A stretch of DNA of 64,000 bases from assembly GCF_004342915.1 (NCBI RefSeq), contig NZ_SLWL01000003.1, positions 1 to 64,000 of the forward strand, read 5' to 3'. This stretch comes from Camelimonas lactis (GTDB lineage Bacteria; Pseudomonadota; Alphaproteobacteria; Rhizobiales; Beijerinckiaceae). Below the pieces are notes generated by a model. The model made no database searches, was not told the DNA's origin, and worked only from the letters and a program-made list of their open reading frames with translations. The position numbers and the translations under genes were made by a program. How positions within the stretch are numbered: position 1 is the stretch's first letter; every line of letters begins with the position of its first letter. Shown piece by piece: positions 46,770 to 56,965 of the stretch.

Positions 46770-48425
46770 ATGCAGGGCTTGCTCAGGCTGCAACTTCTCG
46801 GCCGCTACGCCGTTTTCGTCTGTTGCATTGTTCTGATGATTCTGTGCGGCCTGTTCGCCGACCACCTGTTGTTCGGCCGGTTTTGGGCCTGGCTGTTCGC
46901 GGCGCTGACGCTGGTCGGGATTTATGACCTGTTGCAAACCCGGCACGCCATCACCCGCAACTATCCGGTTATTGGCCACATGCGCTTCATGTTCGAGGCC
47001 GTGCGCCCCGAGATGCGCCAGTACTTCTTTGAAACCGACGCGGAAAGCCTGCCATTCTCGCGGGCGCAACGCTCGCTGGTCTACCAGCGCGCCAAGGCGG
47101 AGCCGGACCAGCGCCCCTTCGGCACCACGCTGGACACCTATGCGGACCGCTATGAGTTCATGGGCCACTCCATCCGCACGGCTCCGCTGGCGGACCCGAA
47201 AACCTTTCGCATCACCATCGGCAACAGCCAGTGCGGCCAGCCCTATTCGGGTTCGGTGCTCAACATTTCGGCCATGAGCTTCGGCGCCATCAGCGCCAAC
47301 GCCATCATGGCGCTGAACCGTGGCGCGAAACTCGGCCAGTTCTGCCAGGACACCGGCGAGGGCAGCGTCAGCCCCTACCACCTGCGCCACGGCGGCGATC
47401 TCGTCTGGCAGATCGCCAGCGGCTATTTCGGCTGTCGCAACCCGGACGGCTCCTTCTCGCCGGAAAAATTCGCCGCCCGCGCCGCCGATCCGCGTATCCG
47501 CATGATCGAGATCAAGGTCAGCCAGGGCGCCAAGCCTGGCCACGGCGGCATTCTGCCAGCCAGCAAGATCACGCCCGAGATCGCCGAGACCCGCGGCATT
47601 CCCCTGGGCCACGACTGCGTCTCGCCGCCGTCCCACAGCCGCTTCCACACGCCGCTGGAGATGATGGCTTTCGTCAAGGAGTTGCGCGAGCTGTCCGGCG
47701 GCAAGCCGGTAGGCTTCAAGCTGGCGATCGGCCAGCCCTGGGAGTTCATGGCCATCGTCAAGGCGATGCTGGAGACGGGGATCGTTCCGGATTTCGTCGT
47801 GGTTGACGGCTCCGAGGGCGGCACGGGCTCGGCGCCGGTCGAGTTCACCGACAACATGGGCGTGCCGCTGCGCGAGGCGCTGCTGTTTGTCCACAACACC
47901 CTGGTCGGCGCCGGCCTGCGCGACCAGATCCGCGTCGGCGCCGCCGGCAAGATCATCTCGGCGTTCGACATGGCCTGCGCCATGGCGCTGGGCGCCGACT
48001 GGGTCAACAGCGCCCGTGGCTTCATGTTCGCCGTCGGCTGCATCCAGTCGCGCAGTTGCCACACCAATCACTGCCCGACCGGCGTCGCCACCCAGGACCC
48101 CTTGCGCCAGCGCGCCGTCGTGGTGACCGACAAGGCCGAACGCGTCGCCAATTTCCATCGCAGCACCCTGCACGCCCTGGCGGAACTGCTGGCGGCCGCC
48201 GGCCTGCGTCACCCATCGGAAATCGCGCCGCACCATATCGCGCGCCGGGTCAATTCAACGGAAATCCGGCTGTTTTCGCACCTCTTCCCGTTCCTGGAGC
48301 CTGGCGAACTCCTCGAAGGTCGCGGCGAGCATCCCTTTTACGCCGACACCTGGCGCATCGCCCGCGCCGACAGCTTCGCCCCGGCCGACGCCCCGCGCAC
48401 CGATATCCGCGCCAGGGCGGCCTGA
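46770..48425 (+). CDS. FMN-binding glutamate synthase-like protein with N-terminal membrane anchor
   Basis: 551 residues from ATG 46770 (AGGAAGG upstream); the in-frame ATG at 46707 is too far from a ribosome-binding site. Two N-terminal membrane helices (about 10-55), then the FMN/central domain of glutamate synthase: SGSVLNISAMSFGAISANAI, EIKVSQGAKPGHGGILPASK, VVVDGSEGGTGSAPVEFTDN, IRVGAAGKIISAFDMACAMA and CxxxHCPTG with Fe-S-type cysteines. It lacks the glutaminase domain of GltB, so it cannot make glutamate from glutamine alone. Function of this family is unknown. Confidence 0.9.
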   Translation: MQGLLRLQLLGRYAVFVCCIVLMILCGLFADHLLFGRFWAWLFAALTLVGIYDLLQTRHAITRNYPVIGHMRFMFEAVRPEMRQYFFETDAESLPFSRAQRSLVYQRAKAEPDQRPFGTTLDTYADRYEFMGHSIRTAPLADPKTFRITIGNSQCGQPYSGSVLNISAMSFGAISANAIMALNRGAKLGQFCQDTGEGSVSPYHLRHGGDLVWQIASGYFGCRNPDGSFSPEKFAARAADPRIRMIEIKVSQGAKPGHGGILPASKITPEIAETRGIPLGHDCVSPPSHSRFHTPLEMMAFVKELRELSGGKPVGFKLAIGQPWEFMAIVKAMLETGIVPDFVVVDGSEGGTGSAPVEFTDNMGVPLREALLFVHNTLVGAGLRDQIRVGAAGKIISAFDMACAMALGADWVNSARGFMFAVGCIQSRSCHTNHCPTGVATQDPLRQRAVVVTDKAERVANFHRSTLHALAELLAAAGLRHPSEIAPHHIARRVNSTEIRLFSHLFPFLEPGELLEGRGEHPFYADTWRIARADSFAPADAPRTDIRARAA

Positions 48426-48498
48426 GGCCCGGAGCCGGACGCCCGGAGCTGGGAGCGGCGGCGGGCGGGACGCGTGCGCCCCGCCTGATCCAGGCTGG

Positions 48499-50265
48499 TC
48501 AGAGGTTGATGCGCCGGGAAACCTGCGGCGACCCTTCATCGTCGTCAGCGACCGGGCCCGGATCATCCGGCGCATGCGCCATCGGGAAGATCACCTCCGA
48601 CGGCGGCCGCGATGCGACCACGCGCGGCCTGGGGGACGCTTCCCCTGCTCCGCCTGTCGCCACATCACCCGCCGCGCCGGCAGCCGCCGCCGGAACAGCG
48701 GCGGCCTGTTGCGTGGTTCCCGCGCCTGCCGGCGGCTGCGGAGCGGCGGCGCCTGATGGCCCGCGCGCTTCCGTTGCGCGCTCGGGCGGCGGCGCTGCGG
48801 ACGCCACGGCGGCCGGCGACGGCTTGCCGGCTGTCGCCGCGACCGACGCCTCGATTAGCCGGCCTGCGGACGGAGCCGGCGCACCGGCCGCATCCTCCAG
48901 CCCGGGCAGATCGCCGGCCGCCATCGTCTCGTCGCCATCGGCGATCACGTCCTCCGATGTCCAGGCGGTGGGGTGGGCGCCCAGCAGTTCAGTCGGCGCC
49001 GCCCACACGAAGGCGTCGAGTCGGCCGCTAACCGGCGAGATCGGCTCCCAATGGTCGGACACGACGCCATCGGCGATCCACGCCGGATCACGCGGCGCCC
49101 GCGACGCCCGCGCCAGCCATTCGCGCACCGCGCCAGCGCCTGCCGGGCCGTGTTCCGCGATTTCCGCCATCATCAGGCAGACCCGCGCCGGCGGCCGGTC
49201 CTTCAGCAACGGCTCCAGCGCCGCCCGAGCCCGGTCGTATTCGCGGGCGTCGATGGCGGTCCGCGCCACGATGATGCGCGCTTCCTCGTGACCAGGCGTC
49301 AGCCGTTGCAGGTTGCGGGCCCGGTCGAGCCGGTCCAGCGCCGAATCGCCTGGCCGCATGTCGATGTAGGCGGCGGCGATCTCGGGATGCTGCGCCTGCT
49401 TCCAGCCAGCCTCCAGCACCCGCGACGCCTTGCGCAGGGCGCCCTGGCGCGACAGCAGCCGCCCGTACAGCGCCACCGCCGGAACCAGGTCCGGCGCCAG
49501 CTTCGTCGCCTGGCGCGCCGCCTCCAGCGCGCCATCTGGATCGGTATCGGCGCTGTCCAGCGCGTCAGCCGTCAGCAGCACCGCCCGCTGGCGACGGGCG
49601 AGGTCCCTGTCCATGCGGCCGGTGGCGAGGCGGCGCTCAAGCATGCCCAGCGCGTCGCGCCAGCGCCGCTGCGCCCCCAGATGCTCCAGCATGGCCTCAT
49701 TGGCCCAACCCACCGCGGGATCGAGCTGCGCCGCCTTGCCGGCGAAGGCGAAAGCGTTGGCAAGGTCGCCCTTGCGCCGCGCCTCCACATACAGGCCGCG
49801 CAGTCCAAGCACCCGGGTTTCCGGCTGCTCCAGCATGGCATTGAAGGCGGCCTCCGCCGTCTTGCGGTCACCGGCAAGCTGCGCGGCCTGCGCGCGCAGC
49901 AGCAGCGTCATCGGCTCCCGCCCGAGCAGCTTTCCCGCTTCCAGCGCGTAGCGGCGCGCCATGGCGGCGTCGCCAGAGCCAACGGCGATCATGCCGCGCG
50001 ACAGGGCGGTGAAGCCACGCGCCCGCCGCCGCCCGCTGGTCGCGGCCCCCACCAGGTCCGGCGTGCGCAAAATCATCCGCAACACGGACCAGGCCAGCAG
50101 CGCCGCCACGACGACCGCCAGCACCAGCAGCACCGCCACCGCCACCGACGTTTCGATGTGATAGCCCTGCCAGACCACGGCCACGTCGCCAGGCCGGTCC
50201 GCCAGCCAGGCGGCGCCGGTGGCGAGCACGGCGATGATGACGATGTACCAGAGGATGCGAATCAT
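48499..50265 (-). CDS. HemY-like TPR membrane protein
   Basis: 588 residues. Two N-terminal membrane helices (about 3-20 and 40-64) with the HemY N-terminal pattern GDVAVVWQGYHIETSVAVAV, then TPR-type helical repeats to about 400 (LLLRAQAAQLAGDRKTAEAA, LEAARQATKLAPDLVPAVAL), and a low-complexity Ala/Pro tail of about 110 residues. Its start overlaps the preceding stop by four bases (ATGA). In Proteobacteria such proteins accompany hemC-hemD; the direct function in haem synthesis is unproven. It is unrelated to HemY protoporphyrinogen oxidase of Gram-positives. Confidence 0.88.
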   Translation of the reverse strand: MIRILWYIVIIAVLATGAAWLADRPGDVAVVWQGYHIETSVAVAVLLVLAVVVAALLAWSVLRMILRTPDLVGAATSGRRRARGFTALSRGMIAVGSGDAAMARRYALEAGKLLGREPMTLLLRAQAAQLAGDRKTAEAAFNAMLEQPETRVLGLRGLYVEARRKGDLANAFAFAGKAAQLDPAVGWANEAMLEHLGAQRRWRDALGMLERRLATGRMDRDLARRQRAVLLTADALDSADTDPDGALEAARQATKLAPDLVPAVALYGRLLSRQGALRKASRVLEAGWKQAQHPEIAAAYIDMRPGDSALDRLDRARNLQRLTPGHEEARIIVARTAIDAREYDRARAALEPLLKDRPPARVCLMMAEIAEHGPAGAGAVREWLARASRAPRDPAWIADGVVSDHWEPISPVSGRLDAFVWAAPTELLGAHPTAWTSEDVIADGDETMAAGDLPGLEDAAGAPAPSAGRLIEASVAATAGKPSPAAVASAAPPPERATEARGPSGAAAPQPPAGAGTTQQAAAVPAAAAGAAGDVATGGAGEASPRPRVVASRPPSEVIFPMAHAPDDPGPVADDDEGSPQVSRRINL

Positions 50266-51983
50266 GGCCGCGCCCCCTGCCCGGCCCTGGGGGTGCCCTC
50301 GTGTTTGTCCGTTTCTGGCCGGGCGAGCGCCGCCAGCGCCGCGTCGAGGGCGCCGCGCGCCGCCCGCTCGGCGGCGACCCGCGCGGTGAGCGCCGCGCCA
50401 AACTCCGGCACCGCATCGCGCAGGGGCTGCGGCAATGCCCGCCAGGCGGCTTCGGCTCCGGCGAGATCACCGGCGGCAAGCAGGTCGGAAACCCGGTCCA
50501 CCGATCCTTCGGCGGCGGCGATGGGCCGCCCCTCCTGATCAATCGGCCGCACTCGCACCAGGCGCGATGCGCTGGCGGTGAGCCGGTCCAGCACGCCTTC
50601 GTTCTGGTGCTGCAGGGCCGCGAGCCGGTCACGCACGGCGGCGAAATCATGTTGCAGCCTGGCTGTGGTGGCGACGCCGCCCGCCTCCACGCCCATCAGC
50701 GGCGTGGCGGCGCCCTGGCCGCCGGCGGCCGCCAGGTTCGCCACATCGCGCGGCAGTGGTCGGCCGTTACGAATCGCCGCCAGCGCGTCCGCCGCCGCCA
50801 CGGCCTGGACCAGCGCCTTAACGCGTGGATCCTCGCCCCCGTCCGCAACCTGCCGCGCCAGATCGTTCAACCGCGCGTCAAGACCGCTGACGCGTCCGTC
50901 CGCCTGCTCGGCCAGACGCGTCGCGTTCTGCGCCGCTGCCTGCGCGGCCGCCGGATCGCGTTTTTGCACGGCCTCGTCCAGCGCCCGGACCTGGCCGCTC
51001 ACGTCGTCGAGTTTCGTATTTGCCTCCCGGGCCGCCTGCTCGGCGCCGCCGAGGCGGCTTTCCAGCGCCGCGATCTGCGCTGTCAGCGCCGTATTATCCG
51101 CGGCGTCGTTCGCCGCCTGGGCATCGCCAGGGCCGGCCGGCCGCGCCGCCAGGGCGCGGATGTCAGCGCCGGTCCGCTCGCCCAGGGCCGCAAGCTGCTG
51201 GTTGAGGGCGGTCAGCCTGTCGGCCAGGGCCGCCACATCGGTTTTCGGCGCCATCGCCGCCATGCGGACCGACAATTCCTGCTCCACAGCCGAAATCCGC
51301 TGCTCGATGGAGCCATCCTGCTGGATCGTCGCAATGGAGCCGGGATGGATCACCGAAACGACCCAGGCCCCGGCGACGCCGGCGGCGGCGCCAATCACCG
51401 CCGCCAGCACTCCGCCAGCAAAGCCAAGCCCGGCCCTGGGCGAAGCTGGCGGCGAGGCGGACGGTGACGAAGCGGACGGCGGCGCCGACGCCCCGGCGGG
51501 CGGGCGCCGCGCCGCCTGGTCGGCGCCGCGACCCGCCGCATCGCCCGGCTTTCCTGATCCGCCAGCGGCGCCCGCTTCCGCCCGCCCGGCCGACGCCATG
51601 TCCGCGCCGGCCCGCGTCGTGGTCCCGGGGGAGTTCGCCGCGCCGGGCGGCGCGGGGGCGGCGGCGGACGGGGATGGGGCGGACGTGGTGGAGACGGTTT
51701 TCGGACCCGTCGCCGATGCTGGCCCGGAAGCGGTCGCCGCGCCGGCTGATGCGGCGGCCGCCGTGTCCGCCGCCGGCGGCTGGCCGGAGGCTGGCGTCGA
51801 CGGGGCCGCGGGCGAGGCGGCGCCGCCAGGCTCGACGATCGAGGACGCCGTCGCCTTCAGGTCGATGGTGGTGGGCTGGCGCAATGATTTGCCGGCCGTG
51901 GACCTGCCCTCGCTTCCTGTTGAGCCGCCAGCGGCGCCGCCGGCGCCAGGGGAGCCTTTTCCAGTCGAAGAGCTGTCCGTCAT
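50262..51983 (-). CDS. Mitofilin-like membrane protein
   Basis: 573 residues from ATG 51983. A long Ser/Ala/Pro/Gly-rich N-terminal region (about 1-185) with compositional bias, one membrane helix at about 190-215 (GLGFAGGVLAAVIGAAAGVA), then an extended coiled coil (about 225-400) and a C-terminal helical domain (PLMGVEAGGVATTARLQHDF ... AEAAWRALPQPLRDAVPEFG). This is the alphaproteobacterial relative of mitochondrial Mic60, placed as usual between hemD and HemY. It is proposed to shape the inner membrane. Confidence 0.85.
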   Translation of the reverse strand: MTDSSSTGKGSPGAGGAAGGSTGSEGRSTAGKSLRQPTTIDLKATASSIVEPGGAASPAAPSTPASGQPPAADTAAAASAGAATASGPASATGPKTVSTTSAPSPSAAAPAPPGAANSPGTTTRAGADMASAGRAEAGAAGGSGKPGDAAGRGADQAARRPPAGASAPPSASSPSASPPASPRAGLGFAGGVLAAVIGAAAGVAGAWVVSVIHPGSIATIQQDGSIEQRISAVEQELSVRMAAMAPKTDVAALADRLTALNQQLAALGERTGADIRALAARPAGPGDAQAANDAADNTALTAQIAALESRLGGAEQAAREANTKLDDVSGQVRALDEAVQKRDPAAAQAAAQNATRLAEQADGRVSGLDARLNDLARQVADGGEDPRVKALVQAVAAADALAAIRNGRPLPRDVANLAAAGGQGAATPLMGVEAGGVATTARLQHDFAAVRDRLAALQHQNEGVLDRLTASASRLVRVRPIDQEGRPIAAAEGSVDRVSDLLAAGDLAGAEAAWRALPQPLRDAVPEFGAALTARVAAERAARGALDAALAALARPETDKHEGTPRAGQGARP

Positions 51984-52043
51984 CGTCCGTCGTTCTCCGT
52001 GAAAAAATTGTCTCAAACTTGCCTGGAAAGCTGTCCGCCGGCG

Positions 52044-52751
52044 TTACCTGGCCGCCTCCAGCTCCTCCAGCGCCGCCATCACGCCATCTTCGTCCGGATG
52101 GCGCGCCGTCACGATGCGGCCGACGCCAGCGTCCCGCAGCACCGCCGCGGCGTCATCGGAGATGGCGACATGGGCGATGGCGCCCACCGCCTCGCGCACG
52201 CCGGCCTGTTCGGCAAGCGCCATGAAAACCCCGGCGCTGCGCGGCGAATAATGCAGCGCGCAATCAATCCGCCCGTCGGCAAGGGCGCGCGCCGCGCCGG
52301 GCGGCAGCGCGTCGACGGCGTCAGCATGATAGCAAACCCAGATCACCGGGTCGTGGCCGGCGTGGCGCAGCAGATCGGCCAGGTCTTCCTTGCGCTCGCG
52401 CCCCACGGCCATCAGCAGGCGGCGCTCCGGCGCCAGGGTTTCGCGCGCCATGTCCGCCAGATCGAGCCGGTCGCCGGCGGCGGACATCACATGCAGGAAG
52501 CCGGCGCGGCGGGCGTCTTCCGCCGTGCGGTCGCCCACCGCCAGCACCGGCAGATGCACGGGCGGCTCGGGAAACGCCAGCAGGGCGCCAGGACTGGTGA
52601 GAATGATGGCGTCGAACACGCCATGCGGCATCGGCTCGCCGCTGGGAACGATCGTCAGCACCGGGGCGCGGACCACGTCATGCCCCATCGCGCGCAGGCG
52701 TTGCTCGGTCTGGCCGGCGCGTGATCCTGGACGCGTGACGAGTATCCGCAT
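52044..52751 (-). CDS. hemD: Uroporphyrinogen-III synthase
   Basis: 235 residues from ATG 52751 (GGGAGAGG upstream). HemD4-type fold with low conservation as expected: MRILVTRPGSRAGQTEQRLR, FDAIILTSPGALLAF, LPVLAVGDRTAEDARRAGF, and CALHYSPRSAGVFMAL. It closes hydroxymethylbilane to uroporphyrinogen III. It lies 145 bp after hemC and 60 bp before the mitofilin-like gene on the same strand. Confidence 0.88.
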   Translation of the reverse strand: MRILVTRPGSRAGQTEQRLRAMGHDVVRAPVLTIVPSGEPMPHGVFDAIILTSPGALLAFPEPPVHLPVLAVGDRTAEDARRAGFLHVMSAAGDRLDLADMARETLAPERRLLMAVGRERKEDLADLLRHAGHDPVIWVCYHADAVDALPPGAARALADGRIDCALHYSPRSAGVFMALAEQAGVREAVGAIAHVAISDDAAAVLRDAGVGRIVTARHPDEDGVMAALEELEAAR

Positions 52752-52896
52752 GGGCCTCTCCCGATCCGCCGCGACCTTCGCCAGAGGTCCCGCATTCGCG
52801 TACAACCGGCGCCGGCCGCATTCCCGGAAGGCATTGTGAACCGGTTCCCGGCAAAAGGCGACTGCGACCCGTGAATTCAATCGGCCGGTTACCGGC

Positions 52897-53835
52897 TCAG
52901 TTCCGGTCGCCCTGATGCTGCAACAACGCCGGGTTGGCGCGGGCCTGGATATCGCGGCCGGCGTCGTCGCCAAGCGCCCGGGCGTCGCTGACCGGTCCCT
53001 CGCGCACCGTCTCCACCCATTCGGAGCCATCGAGCGCCAGCAGCAGGCCGCGCAGCAGCAGCCGGCCGTCCCGCACCTGGGCGAGGCCGGCGATCGGCGT
53101 GCGGCACGAACCGTCGAGCACCGTCAGGAAGGCGCGCTCTGCGGCCAGCGCATGGCCGGTGTCGGGGCAGATGATGCGGTCCAGCGCAGCAAGCACCGGC
53201 GTATCGCCGGTGCGCGCGGTGATGGCGATGGCCCCCTGACCGACGGCCGGCAGCATCTCGTCCAGCTCAAGAATGGTGGCGGAAGGATCGGCCACGCCCA
53301 GCCGCCGCAACCCCGCCGAAGCCAGCAGGGTGGCGTCGAAACGGCCTTCATGCAGGCGGGCGAGACGGGTCTGCACATTGCCGCGCAACAGGCCCGTGGT
53401 CACGTCCGGGCGCAGGCGCCGCACCTGGGCGGCGCGGCGCAGCGAGGCCGTGCCCACCACGGCGCCAGGCCGCAGATCGGCCAGCCCGCGCGCGTTCGGC
53501 GCGATGAGCACGTCGCGCACGTCCTCGCGCTCCAGATAGCCGGCGATCGTCAGGTCGTCGGGCAGCCAGGTCGGCAGGTCCTTGGCCGAATGCACCGCCA
53601 GATCGATGGCTCCGGCCTGCAGCGCCGAATCCAGCTCCTTGGTGAACAGTCCCTTGCCCCCCGCCTCGGACAGGGCGCGGTCCTGGATCATGTCGCCGGT
53701 GGTGCGGATCACCTCCAGCACGACCTGATCGGGATCAAGGCCAATGCCGGCGATCAGACGGTCCCGCACGATGTTCGCCTGGGCGAGGGCCAGCGGGCTT
53801 CCGCGCGTGCCGACGACAAGGCGGGAAATGGACAT
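52897..53835 (-). CDS. hemC: Porphobilinogen deaminase (hydroxymethylbilane synthase)
   Basis: 312 residues from ATG 53835. Motifs: [80 protein letters not shown] and the dipyrromethane-cofactor Cys244 in [12 protein letters not shown]. It polymerises four porphobilinogens into hydroxymethylbilane. First gene of hemC-hemD-mitofilin-HemY. Confidence 0.96.
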   Translation of the reverse strand: MSISRLVVGTRGSPLALAQANIVRDRLIAGIGLDPDQVVLEVIRTTGDMIQDRALSEAGGKGLFTKELDSALQAGAIDLAVHSAKDLPTWLPDDLTIAGYLEREDVRDVLIAPNARGLADLRPGAVVGTASLRRAAQVRRLRPDVTTGLLRGNVQTRLARLHEGRFDATLLASAGLRRLGVADPSATILELDEMLPAVGQGAIAITARTGDTPVLAALDRIICPDTGHALAAERAFLTVLDGSCRTPIAGLAQVRDGRLLLRGLLLALDGSEWVETVREGPVSDARALGDDAGRDIQARANPALLQHQGDRN

Positions 53836-54268
53836 GTGGCGGTCCTGTCTCAAAACAGGCGGGCGTCCCGGCGGCCAGCCGGAACGCCCGCTGCAGCATC
53901 GGCTGCGAAATCCGGGTGTCGCGCGGCGCGTTCCTGGCGGACAAGACCATCCAGGCGCGCTCCGGCGCGGTCTCTATAAAACATTGGTTGCAAAAGTGGG
54001 AGCCGATTTGCGGACAGGTTGCCGCAACCGCCGGCGCGTCGTCCACAGGGCCGCCGCCGCGGCCAGCGCGCGCGCCCTGCCGGCGCCGGGTTCCCGCGCT
54101 TGGCAATTTCCTTTGCCTGTAACATGCTCTAAAGCATCCCCAGACGGATCCGGCGCGGCTTCGCATCAGGAAAACGCGTCAAATCAAAACGATAGGGCAG
54201 ACATCCTTCAACCGGGCGGGGCCTTCATCCTCCCGGAAGCCCGTCAGCGGCGGAGTTACGGGAGCACC
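53836..54268. promoter_or_regulatory. 433-bp divergent region between hemC and tsaD
   Basis: It must contain promoters for both directions. An AT-richer patch around 53,980-54,000 (CTCTATAAAACATTGG) could belong to hemC, and CTTGGCAATTTCCTTTGCCT then GTAACAT at 54,100-54,130 could belong to tsaD, but the spacing of the latter is short. Nothing more specific is visible. Confidence 0.35.
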
Positions 54269-55327
54269 ATGCGCGTCCTCGGCATCGAGACCACCTGCGA
54301 CGAAACGGCGGCGGCCGTGGTTGAAACCGACGGCGCCGGGCGTCCGATCATTCGCTCCAGCGAGGTGCTGAGCCAGATCGCCGCCCACGCCGCCTATGGC
54401 GGCGTGGTGCCGGAAATCGCCGCCCGCGCCCATGTGGAGGCGGTGGATCACATGGTCGCCCGCGCCCTGGAGCGCGCCGGCGTCGAACTCTCCGACATCG
54501 ACGGTTTCGCCGCCGCGGCCGGCCCCGGCCTGATTGGCGGCGTCATGATCGGCCTCACCACCGCCAAGGCGCTTTCCCTCGTTACCGGCAAACCGCTGAT
54601 CGCCGTCAACCACCTGGAAGGCCACGCCCTGACGCCCCGCCTGATCGAACAGGTGCAGTTCCCCTATCTGCTGCTGCTCGCCTCCGGCGGCCACACCCAG
54701 CTCATCGCCGTGCGCGGCGTCGGCGATTACGTCCGCCTCGGCACCACCATCGACGACGCCATCGGCGAGGCGTTCGACAAGGTGGCCAAGATGTTGGGCC
54801 TGCCCTATCCCGGCGGCCCGCAGGTCGAGCGCGAGGCGAAGAAAGGCAACCCGGAGCGCTTCCACCTGCCGCGTCCCATGCAGGGCCGGCCGGTGGCCGA
54901 TTTCTCCCTGTCCGGCCTGAAAACCGCCGTGCGCCAGGAAGCCCAGAAAATCCTGCCATTGCGCGCCTCCGACGTCTCGGACCTGTGCGCCTCCTTCCAG
55001 GCGGCGGTGGTCGACGTGGTGGCGGACCGCACCCGCGTCGCCCTGCGCGGTTTCCGCGATATCGCCGGCCACCCCACGGCGCTGGTCGTCGCCGGCGGCG
55101 TCGCCGCCAACATGGCGATCCGGCGCGGGCTGGAGCGGCTGGCGGCCGAAGCTGGCGTTCGCCTCGTGGCGCCGCCGCTGGCCCTGTGCACCGACAATGG
55201 CGCCATCATCGCCTGGGCCGGGCTGGAGCGCCTGCGCATGGGCATCCAGGACGATCTCACCGTCGCCGCCCGTCCACGCTGGCCGCTGGACGCCAGCAAG
55301 GACACCCGCGCCGGCGCCAAGGCCTGA
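54269..55327 (+). CDS. tsaD: tRNA N6-adenosine threonylcarbamoyltransferase
   Basis: 352 residues from ATG 54269 with GGGAG upstream. ASKHA fold with [17 protein letters not shown] at the N-terminus, metal-binding [11 protein letters not shown] (His115/His119), [30 protein letters not shown] and [12 protein letters not shown]. It transfers the threonylcarbamoyl group to A37 of ANN-decoding tRNAs, with TsaB/TsaE encoded elsewhere. It is followed 5 bp later by gpsA. A tRNA-Thr gene elsewhere in the window is a natural substrate. Confidence 0.97.
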   Translation: MRVLGIETTCDETAAAVVETDGAGRPIIRSSEVLSQIAAHAAYGGVVPEIAARAHVEAVDHMVARALERAGVELSDIDGFAAAAGPGLIGGVMIGLTTAKALSLVTGKPLIAVNHLEGHALTPRLIEQVQFPYLLLLASGGHTQLIAVRGVGDYVRLGTTIDDAIGEAFDKVAKMLGLPYPGGPQVEREAKKGNPERFHLPRPMQGRPVADFSLSGLKTAVRQEAQKILPLRASDVSDLCASFQAAVVDVVADRTRVALRGFRDIAGHPTALVVAGGVAANMAIRRGLERLAAEAGVRLVAPPLALCTDNGAIIAWAGLERLRMGIQDDLTVAARPRWPLDASKDTRAGAKA

Positions 55328-55332
55328 CGGCG

Positions 55333-56370
55333 ATGGCGGAGGCATCTGACGCTTTTGCGTCGCCCCTGCGCATCGCCGTCATCGGCGCCGGCGCCTGGGG
55401 AACCGCTTTGGCCAACGCCGCCGCCCGCGCGCAGCCTGACGTCATGGCTAGCGCGGAATCCGTTCCCCTGTGGGGGCGCAACGCCGCCGATATGGCGGCC
55501 ATGGCGACGCGGCGCGTCAACGAACGCTTCCTGCCGGGGGTCACCCTCGCCGACGGCGTGGCGCCATCGTCCGACCCCGCCGTCATGGCGGGCGCCGACG
55601 CCGTGCTTCTGGTCATCCCGGCCCAGCAGATCCGCGCCGCCCTTGCGGGGCTGAAGCCGCATCTGTCGCGCCCGGGCCTGCCGGTCATCATCTGCGCCAA
55701 GGGCATCGAGCGCGGCTCCGGCCTGTTCATGTCGGACATCGTGCGCCAGTCCCTGCCGGAAGCTGTTCCCGCGGTGCTCTCCGGCCCCAGCTTCGCCGCT
55801 GACGTGGCGCGCGGCCTGCCAACGGCGGTGGTTCTGGCGGCCGATGACGAATGGCTGGCGGCGCGGCTGGCGCGACGCCTCTCCGGCCCGACCCTGCGCG
55901 TCTATCACAGTGGCGACATGCGCGGCGTCGAGATCGGCGGCGCCGCCAAGAACGTTTTGGCCATCGCCTGCGGCATTGTCATGGGGCGTGGCCTCGGCGA
56001 GAGCGCCCGCGCCGCCCTGGTGGCGCGCGGCTTCGCCGAACTGGTGCGCTTCGCCACGGCTTTCGGCGGCGAAACCGCGACGCTGATGGGACTTTCCGGC
56101 CTCGGCGACCTGGTGCTGACCTGCGGCTCCGCCCAGTCGCGCAACTTCGCCTTCGGCGAGGCGCTGGGCGCCGGCGTCGCCCTGGCGGCGGCGGGCGGCG
56201 GCAAGCTCACCGAGGGCGCGGCGACAGCGCCGGTGCTGTTGCAACGGGCCCGCGCCGCCGGCGTCGACATGCCGGTGGCGAGCGCCGTCGCCGATATCCT
56301 CGACGGACGCCTTGGCGTCGACGACGCCGTGGACGCGCTGATGATGCGACCGCTGCGGCGCGAGAGTTGA
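55333..56370 (+). CDS. gpsA: Glycerol-3-phosphate dehydrogenase [NAD(P)+]
   Basis: 345 residues from ATG 55333. N-terminal Rossmann motif VIGAGAWGTALANAAARA, VLLVIPAQQIRAAL, KGIERGSGLFMSDIV, GPSFAADVARGLPTAVVLA and catalytic Lys in GGAAKNVLAIACGIVMG. It makes sn-glycerol-3-phosphate for phospholipids. Coupled to tsaD (5-bp gap), an order common in Hyphomicrobiales. Confidence 0.96.
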   Translation: MAEASDAFASPLRIAVIGAGAWGTALANAAARAQPDVMASAESVPLWGRNAADMAAMATRRVNERFLPGVTLADGVAPSSDPAVMAGADAVLLVIPAQQIRAALAGLKPHLSRPGLPVIICAKGIERGSGLFMSDIVRQSLPEAVPAVLSGPSFAADVARGLPTAVVLAADDEWLAARLARRLSGPTLRVYHSGDMRGVEIGGAAKNVLAIACGIVMGRGLGESARAALVARGFAELVRFATAFGGETATLMGLSGLGDLVLTCGSAQSRNFAFGEALGAGVALAAAGGGKLTEGAATAPVLLQRARAAGVDMPVASAVADILDGRLGVDDAVDALMMRPLRRES

Positions 56371-56383
56371 CGCGCCATCGCGA

Positions 56384-56400
56384 AAAGCGGACGCCGCTTT
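56384..56400 (+). terminator. Candidate hairpin terminator after gpsA
   Basis: Perfect AAAGCGG-ACG-CCGCTTT stem of 7 bp with loop of 3, 14 bases after the gpsA stop. No T-run follows, so termination strength is doubtful. Confidence 0.35.
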
Positions 56401-56542
56401 CCGTGCGGGAATGCCCGCGAACACGGGCGAACGGGTTAAACCAGATGGAGGCGCCGAGGTCTGGCGCGGCGTGAGGGGAATTGCCCTGACCGCCGTTTCG
56501 TGGCCCCTCCAGATCAACCGCCAGGACTCAGGAGCAGAATTC

Positions 56543-56965
56543 ATGGCTTACTGGCTGTTCAAATCCGAACCAGATACGTGGTCGTGGGAACAGCAGGTTG
56601 CGCGCGGCGACGCCGGCGAGCACTGGAACGGCGTGCGCAACCATGTCGCCAAACAGAACATGATGGCGATGAAGGTTGGCGATCGCGGCTTTTTCTACCA
56701 CTCCAACCAGGGCAAGGCGATCGTCGGGATCGTCGAGGTCATCAGACCCTATTACCCCGATCACACCGATCCCACGGGCAAATTCGGCATGGTCGACATC
56801 AAGGCGATCGAGCCGCTGCCGCGCCCCGTCACCCTGGAGGAGGCGAAGCACGAGCCGCGCCTCAAGGACATGGTGCTGGTCAACAACTCCCGCCTGTCGG
56901 TCCAGCCGGTGAGCGCGGCGGAATGGCGGGTGATGCGCGAACTGGGCGGCCTGCCGGCCGAATGA
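56543..56965 (+). CDS. EVE domain-containing protein
   Basis: 140 residues from ATG 56543 (AGGAG nine bases upstream). The single EVE domain starts YWLFKSEPDTWSWEQQ, with HWNGVRNHVAKQNMMAMKVG, DRGFFYHSNQGKAIVGIVEV and MVLVNNSRLSVQPVS. EVE proteins share the PUA-like fold of YTH readers and are thought to bind modified bases. In this housekeeping context after gpsA it is probably the THYN1-like stand-alone form and not a defence gene. Confidence 0.94.
   Translation: MAYWLFKSEPDTWSWEQQVARGDAGEHWNGVRNHVAKQNMMAMKVGDRGFFYHSNQGKAIVGIVEVIRPYYPDHTDPTGKFGMVDIKAIEPLPRPVTLEEAKHEPRLKDMVLVNNSRLSVQPVSAAEWRVMRELGGLPAE

Noticed and set aside
56543-56965. EVE protein as a restriction or defence component
   Set aside because: No nuclease or methylase domain or neighbour; the stand-alone form after gpsA is a common housekeeping arrangement.
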